Source: Providencia rettgeri (GTDB taxonomy: Bacteria > Pseudomonadota > Gammaproteobacteria > Enterobacterales > Enterobacteriaceae). Taken from it: a stretch of 64,000 bases of DNA. How positions within the stretch are numbered: the first letter of the stretch is position 1; every line of letters begins with the position of its first letter. Shown here piece after piece: positions 59,849-64,000 of this stretch. Under the pieces are notes generated by a model. The model saw only the letters and a list, made by a program, of their open reading frames with translations. It searched no databases and was not told the DNA's origin. The position numbers and the translations under genes are program-made. The stretch lies in NCBI RefSeq assembly GCF_041075285.1, contig NZ_CP163512.1, positions 868,001-932,000 of the forward strand, read 5' to 3'.

Positions 59849-61699
59849 ATGGCCTTATTACAGATCAGTGAACCGGGTATGACCGCAGCGCCACATCAAC
59901 GTAAATTGGCGGCAGGTATCGACTTAGGCACGACACACTCGTTGATAGCGACAGTACGCAGTGGTGAAGCCGCAGCGCTTGCGGATGAACAAGGGCGTTT
60001 TTTGCTGCCCTCTATTGTCAATTACCAAGCTTCCAATAAACATGTCGGCTGGGAAGCCAAGCAACGTGCAGAACAAGATCCCGTGAATACCATTATTTCC
60101 GTCAAAAGAATGATGGGGCGTTCACTCGCCGATATCCAAAAACGTTATCCGGATTTACCCTATCAACTGACTGCTAGTGAAAATGGTTTGCCATTTATCC
60201 ATACCGCAGCTGGGCAAGTTGACCCTATTCAAGTGTCGTCGGATATCCTAAAAACACTGGCAAAACGAGCTGAAGATACCCTCGGCGGTGAAATGGATGG
60301 AGTGGTGATCACGGTACCAGCCTATTTTGATGATGCACAGCGTCAAGGCACAAAAGATGCAGCTCGTCTTGCTGGCTTACATGTGTTGCGTCTACTCAAT
60401 GAGCCGACTGCGGCAGCAATCGCATATGGCTTGGATTCAGGTCAAGAAGGGGTCATTGCGGTTTATGATCTCGGTGGTGGCACATTTGACGTGTCTATCT
60501 TACGCTTAAGCCGTGGTGTGTTTGAAGTGTTAGCCACTGGGGGCGATACCGCACTCGGCGGTGATGATTTTGACCAAGTGCTTGCTCAGTGGATTGCCGA
60601 TCAGGCGGGTATTTCTCTGCAAGGGGATCATCATTTAAATCGTCAATTATTGAATATTGCCACTGACGTAAAAATTGCGTTAAGTGATGCAGAAACTGCA
60701 ACTATTGAGGTCGCCAATTGGCAGGGGAGTATTCGTCGCGAACAATTTGAAGACCTGATTGAAGTGCATATAAAACGCACATTAATGGCGTGCCGCCGCG
60801 CACTAAAAGACGCTGGCGTGGATGCAGATGATGTGTTGAATGTAGTGATGGTGGGCGGGTCAACTCGTGTGCCTTTTGTACGCCGAAAAGTCGGGGAGTT
60901 TTTTGGTAAAACGCCTCTGACCTCCATCGACCCTGATAAAGTTGTGGCTATTGGTGCTGCTATCCAAGCTGATGTCTTAGTGGGGAATAAACCTGATAGT
61001 GATATGCTGCTACTGGATGTGATCCCACTTTCTCTAGGCTTAGAAACCATGGGCGGCTTGGTGGAAAAAGTTATTCCTCGTAATACCACTATCCCCGTTG
61101 CACGAGCACAAGAATTTACCACATTTAAAGATGGTCAAACAGCCATGAGCGTTCATGTAGTGCAAGGTGAGCGTGAAATGGTGGCAGATTGCCGTTCCTT
61201 AGCGCGTTTTACACTGCGTGATATCCCTGCAATGGCAGCGGGTGGAGCACATATCCGTGTCACATTCCAAGTCGACGCCGATGGTTTGCTTAGTGTCAGC
61301 GCCATGGAAAAATCAACAGGTGTTGAAGCGTCAATCCAAGTTAAGCCATCGTATGGTTTAACGGACAATGAAATTTCAAACATGATTAAAGATTCAATGA
61401 CTAACGCGCAAGATGATTTAATGGCGCGCCGCCTAGCGGAACAAAAAGTTGAAGCGGCAAGAGTGCTTGAAAGTTTAACGAGTGCATTAGAGCAAGATGC
61501 TAATTTACTGACACCAAACGAAGAGTCAGAAATTGATAATGCGGTCAATGAGTTAATTAAAGCGGTAGAGGGCACAGACCCCATCGCAATTGAAAATGCC
61601 ATTAAACAATTGGATAAGCAATCGCAGGATTTTGCTGCGCGCCGAATGGATGCATCTATTCGCCAAGCGTTGTCAGGCCATTCTGTGGATGAGATATAA
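59849..61699 (+). CDS. hscA: HscA, Hsp70-type chaperone for IscU
   Basis: ATP-driven chaperone that releases clusters from IscU by binding its LPPVK loop. The 616-residue protein starts [10 protein letters not shown] and has [33 protein letters not shown] and [20 protein letters not shown]. The substrate-binding part begins near residue 390. Length is the same as E. coli HscA. fdx follows 2 bases later. Confidence 0.98.
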   Translation: MALLQISEPGMTAAPHQRKLAAGIDLGTTHSLIATVRSGEAAALADEQGRFLLPSIVNYQASNKHVGWEAKQRAEQDPVNTIISVKRMMGRSLADIQKRYPDLPYQLTASENGLPFIHTAAGQVDPIQVSSDILKTLAKRAEDTLGGEMDGVVITVPAYFDDAQRQGTKDAARLAGLHVLRLLNEPTAAAIAYGLDSGQEGVIAVYDLGGGTFDVSILRLSRGVFEVLATGGDTALGGDDFDQVLAQWIADQAGISLQGDHHLNRQLLNIATDVKIALSDAETATIEVANWQGSIRREQFEDLIEVHIKRTLMACRRALKDAGVDADDVLNVVMVGGSTRVPFVRRKVGEFFGKTPLTSIDPDKVVAIGAAIQADVLVGNKPDSDMLLLDVIPLSLGLETMGGLVEKVIPRNTTIPVARAQEFTTFKDGQTAMSVHVVQGEREMVADCRSLARFTLRDIPAMAAGGAHIRVTFQVDADGLLSVSAMEKSTGVEASIQVKPSYGLTDNEISNMIKDSMTNAQDDLMARRLAEQKVEAARVLESLTSALEQDANLLTPNEESEIDNAVNELIKAVEGTDPIAIENAIKQLDKQSQDFAARRMDASIRQALSGHSVDEI

Positions 61700-61701
61700 T
61701 T

Positions 61702-62037
61702 ATGCCTAAAATAGTTTTTTTACCTCATAGTGAACTGTGTCCAGATGGTGCGGTTGTCGACGCACAACAGGGCGAGTCAATTTTAAATGTGGCACTGCGT
61801 AGCGGTATTGAGCTTGAGCACGCCTGTGAAAAATCCTGTGCTTGTACAACCTGTCATTGCATCGTGCGCGAAGGTTTTGATTCACTGGAAGAAAGCAGTG
61901 AACTTGAAGATGACATGCTAGACAAAGCATGGGGCTTAGAGCCAGAAAGCCGTTTAAGTTGTCAGGCGTTGGTAGCGGATGAGGACTTGGTGGTAGAGAT
62001 CCCGCGATATACTATTAATCACGCTCGCGAACACTAA
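61702..62037 (+). CDS. fdx: Fdx, [2Fe-2S] ferredoxin of the isc system
   Basis: Supplies electrons for cluster assembly. The 111-residue protein has the four ligands in HACEKSCACTTCHCIV and SRLSCQALVA, as in the adrenodoxin-like group. It is tightly linked to hscA. In E. coli iscX follows directly; here a 661-base repeat region separates them. Confidence 0.97.
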   Translation: MPKIVFLPHSELCPDGAVVDAQQGESILNVALRSGIELEHACEKSCACTTCHCIVREGFDSLEESSELEDDMLDKAWGLEPESRLSCQALVADEDLVVEIPRYTINHAREH

Positions 62038-62038
62038 T

Positions 62039-62159
62039 GCTCGTCATATTTCGCGTTGTAGGGGGGTTGGCTTCTTTCAAGTCCTCGGGTCACATACTTT
62101 TGTATGCTCCCCGAGATACTTTCAATCGCCGCCTACCTACAACACGAACTATTTAGAGC
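62039..62159. repeat. ERIC (IRU) element, copy 1
   Basis: About 121 bases bounded by GCTCGTCATATTTCGCG and CGAACTATTTAGAGC, starting 1 base after the fdx stop. The centre has TCCTCGGGTCACATAC TTTT GTATGCTCCCCGAGA, the known ERIC core, and GTTGTAGG / CCTACAAC-like arms pair as well. It can form a long RNA hairpin in the isc transcript. Confidence 0.88.
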
Positions 62160-62160
62160 A

Positions 62161-62286
62161 TTATATGAAGTTAGTACGCTATACGAAGTTAGTACGTTAC
62201 ACGAAGTTAGTACATTATACGAAGTTAGTACGCTATACGAAGTTAGTACGTTATACGTAGTTAGTACGTTATACGAAGTTAGCGTA
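62161..62286. repeat. 18-bp tandem repeat array, 7 units
   Basis: Seven units of 18 bases with consensus TTATACGAAGTTAGTACG. Units vary at a few places (first base pair TT or CT, TATATG or TACACG, one CGTAG), and the last ends AGCGTA. The array follows ERIC copy 1 directly and is followed by TTGAATGGTTTGTG. Because the period is a multiple of three, it reads as repeated YEVSTL in one frame, without sign of being a gene. Confidence 0.95.
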
Positions 62287-62295
62287 TTGAATGGT

Positions 62296-62414
62296 TTGTG
62301 TTATTCCTTGTTGTAGGGGTGTTGGCTTCTTTCAAGTCCTCGGGTCAGATACTTTTGTATGCTCCCCGAGATACTTTCAATCGCCGTCTACCGACAACAC
62401 GAACTATTTAGCGC
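62296..62414. repeat. ERIC (IRU) element, copy 2
   Basis: Nearly the same as copy 1 from TTGTTGTAGG to ACGAACTATTTA, but the outer left end is GTGTTATTCCTTG and the right end is AGCGC. The core differs by one base (GTCAGATAC). Ends are approximate. Confidence 0.85.
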
Positions 62415-62415
62415 A

Positions 62416-62487
62416 TTATATGAGGTTAGTACGCTATACGAAGTTAGTACGTTACACGAAGTTAGTACGTTATACGAAATTAGCGTA
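62416..62487. repeat. 18-bp tandem repeat array, 4 units
   Basis: Four units of the same 18-base repeat. The first (TATATGAGG...) and last (...AGCGTA) resemble the first and last units of the 7-unit array, as if middle units had been gained or lost. Followed by CTGAATGGTTTGTG. Confidence 0.95.
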
Positions 62488-62496
62488 CTGAATGGT

Positions 62497-62615
62497 TTGT
62501 GATATTCCTTGTTGTAGGGGGGGTGGCTTCTTTCAAGTCCTCGGGTCACATACTTTTGTATGCTCCCCGAGATACTTTCAATCGCCGCCTGCCTACAACA
62601 CGAACTATTTAGCGC
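62497..62615. repeat. ERIC (IRU) element, copy 3
   Basis: Third copy, with left end GTGATATTCCTTG, the same CACATACTTTTGTATG core, and right end ending AGCGC. Ends are approximate. Confidence 0.85.
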
Positions 62616-62616
62616 A

Positions 62617-62634
62617 TTACACGAAGTTAGCATA
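62617..62634. repeat. Single 18-bp repeat unit
   Basis: TTACACGAAGTTAGCATA, one unit after ERIC copy 3, followed by GTGAATGGTTTGAACG. It combines features of first and last units of the longer arrays. Confidence 0.9.
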
Positions 62635-62698
62635 GTGAATGGTTTGAACGAGCATCAATGTTACAAAATTGATCAGATAATCAAATTGGTGAGTAAAT

Positions 62699-62899
62699 AT
62701 GAGTTTAAAATGGTCGAATAGCCGCGAAATTGGCGAAGCATTGTATGACGCATTTCCAGATGTTGATCCAAAAACCGTGCGTTTTACCGATATGCACCAA
62801 TGGATTTGTGATTTAGAAGAGTTCGATGATGATCCGCAAAAATCGAACGAAAAGATCCTAGAGGCTATCTTATTAGTTTGGCTGGATGAGTTCGAATAA
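62699..62899 (+). CDS. iscX: IscX, small Fe-S assembly protein
   Basis: Acidic 66-residue protein that binds IscS and iron and tunes cluster assembly. Sequence [20 protein letters not shown] and [20 protein letters not shown] match the family closely. GGTGAG precedes the ATG. It is separated from fdx by the ERIC and tandem-repeat region, but a terminator downstream suggests it still ends the isc transcript. Confidence 0.97.
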   Translation: MSLKWSNSREIGEALYDAFPDVDPKTVRFTDMHQWICDLEEFDDDPQKSNEKILEAILLVWLDEFE

Positions 62900-62917
62900 T
62901 CAGCAATAACCCCGAAT

Positions 62918-62953
62918 AACCGAGTGTCTATTAGAAATAGTACTCGGTTTTTT
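62918..62953 (+). terminator. isc operon terminator
   Basis: AACCGAGT / ACTCGGTT hairpin with an inner CTATT / AATAG stem, followed by a T-run, 19 bases after iscX. Confidence 0.85.
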
Positions 62954-63065
62954 ATTCAGCACTATAATGATATCCCTAACGCTATTAATCAGTTAAGGTA
63001 ATAATATCTGCCGACAGATGATTGGGCTTTTGCTGTCTGCAAAAATAGACAAAGTGAGAGAAACG

Positions 63066-64000
63066 ATGACAAAACAAATTATGCCAGTAATGATTTCGTG
63101 TGAGCCTGCCGCACCCTGTTGGGGGGAAGGTGCATTGCTGAGCTCTAGCGACAAAGGGATGACAATCCACCTGAAACACGCGGGTAAACTCTGTGCAGTG
63201 CAAAGTGCAGGCCGCAAACTCGACGGTCAAGGTATCCGTAATGTAGCGCTGACTGGCGAAGGCTGGGATTTAGAAAAAAGCTGGGCATTTTGGCAAGGGT
63301 TTCGTGCACCAAAAGGGGCGAGAACTATCGAATGGCCAGTATTGCCTGAAGAGGATCGTAAAGAATTAGAAAACCGCATACGTACCGTTGATTGGGTGCG
63401 TGACGTGATTAACGCACCAGCAGAAGAGCTCGGTCCTGAGCAATTGGCTCAACGAGCTATTGATTTACTTTGCACCGTTGGCGCACATGACATTAGTTAT
63501 CGCATTGTAAAAGGTGATGATTTATTAGCACAAGGGTACGCAGGTATTCATACCGTAGGCCGTGGCTCTAGCCGCCCACCCGTATTCTTAGCCTTGGACT
63601 ATAACCCTGGAGCAAACCCAGATGCGCCTGTATTCGCGGCATTAGTCGGTAAAGGGATCACATTCGACTCAGGTGGTTATAGCATCAAACCTTCTTCTTC
63701 CATGAACTCCATGAAAGCGGATATGGGGGGAGCTGCGACACTGGCAGGTTCATTAGCACTCGCCATTTCTCGTGGCTTGAAAAAACGCGTAAAAATGTTC
63801 TTATGCCTTGCTGACAACATGGTCAGCGGTAACGCCTTTAAATTAGGCGATATCATTCGCTACCGCAACGGTAAATCCGTTGAAATCATGAATACGGATG
63901 CTGAAGGTCGTCTAGTGTTAGCTGATGGCTTGATTGATGCAAGCAAAGAAAAAGCAACGCTGATCATCGATGCGGCAACCTTGACGGGTGCGGCTAAAAC
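63066..64000 (+). CDS. pepB: PepB, aminopeptidase B (3' end outside window)
   Basis: Leucyl aminopeptidase family (M17) enzyme. The frame is open from ATG 63066 (GAGAG upstream) to the window end, about 311 codons of an expected 430. It has [39 protein letters not shown], and the metal-binding [14 protein letters not shown] and [14 protein letters not shown]. The N-terminal [11 protein letters not shown] region matches PepB. It follows iscX, as in E. coli. Confidence 0.96.
   Translation, partial: MTKQIMPVMISCEPAAPCWGEGALLSSSDKGMTIHLKHAGKLCAVQSAGRKLDGQGIRNVALTGEGWDLEKSWAFWQGFRAPKGARTIEWPVLPEEDRKELENRIRTVDWVRDVINAPAEELGPEQLAQRAIDLLCTVGAHDISYRIVKGDDLLAQGYAGIHTVGRGSSRPPVFLALDYNPGANPDAPVFAALVGKGITFDSGGYSIKPSSSMNSMKADMGGAATLAGSLALAISRGLKKRVKMFLCLADNMVSGNAFKLGDIIRYRNGKSVEIMNTDAEGRLVLADGLIDASKEKATLIIDAATLTGAAK

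Noticed and set aside
62161..62487. CRISPR array
   Set aside because: The 18-base units abut each other with no spacers, and no cas genes are near.
62161..62487. Functional loxP-type recombination site
   Set aside because: Only direct copies of one arm are present; no inverted arm pair with an 8-base spacer exists.
62104..62491. Open frames reading repeated YEVSTL hexapeptides across the 18-bp arrays
   Set aside because: The period is a multiple of three, so any open frame repeats. They run through ERIC DNA, lack a ribosome site and match nothing known.

Overview
The window is about 64 kb of gammaproteobacterial chromosome from the order Enterobacterales, most likely the genus Providencia (Morganellaceae). 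This is inferred from gene order (rpoE-rse, lepA-lepB-rnc-era-recO-pdxJ-acpS-yfhL, tadA-mltF-purL, glmY-glrK-qseG-glrR, nadE-glnB, hmp/glyA-hcaT, suhB-trmJ-isc-pepB). The proteins are close to E. coli ones in length and sequence, base composition is AT-leaning, and the nadE next to glnB is the long glutamine-dependent form. No database search was possible. Names rest on remembered family sequences, motifs and context.

Layout. (1) 1-9.6 kb: the end of the sigma-E regulon operon (rseA', rseB, rseC), a broken IS200/IS605-type tnpB remnant lying between rseC and the operon terminator, then lepA-lepB, rnc-era-recO and pdxJ-acpS. (2) 9.6-18 kb: yfhL, an unknown AT-rich gene, leuE, tadA, mltF and purL with a PurR box. 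(3) 18.2-21 kb: one large AT-rich gene for an RTX-like repeat protein with an internal duplication, framed by two terminators and probably acquired. (4) 21-27.3 kb: an L-ascorbate (ula) locus in which UlaA and UlaB are fused, a HAD phosphatase sits in the operon, and ulaE/ulaF are absent. (5) 27.3-35.3 kb: a co-directional uhpA-uhpB-uhpC-afuA-afuB-afuC block, which joins a hexose-phosphate sensor to an ABC importer in place of UhpT. (6) 35.5-37.6 kb: an orphan plant-type O-methyltransferase, then a long leader region holding a sigma-54 promoter and the GlmY small RNA. (7) 37.6-47.6 kb: glrK-qseG-glrR, nadE-glnB, hmp (NsrR site), glyA (PurR site) and hcaT. (8) 47.8-54.6 kb: an L-galactonate catabolic module made of a TRAP transporter, UxaB-like tagaturonate reductase, LgoR-like regulator and divergent LgoD-like dehydrogenase. 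(9) 54.6-64 kb: suhB, trmJ, the full isc operon and the start of pepB.

The most unusual DNA is the fdx-iscX gap (62.04-62.65 kb). It has three copies of a composite element, each an ERIC (IRU)-type repeat followed by 7, 4 and 1 copies of an 18-bp tandem unit. A further ERIC-like copy lies between afuA and afuB. Several other isc spacers hold strong hairpins, so this operon appears divided at RNA level.

How the parts work together: two sugar-acid modules (ascorbate and L-galactonate) and a sugar-phosphate scavenging module suggest a gut or host-associated lifestyle. The Glr/GlmY block links envelope status to cell-wall precursor supply. The isc genes build and deliver Fe-S clusters. No rRNA, tRNA, CRISPR array or intact insertion sequence was seen.
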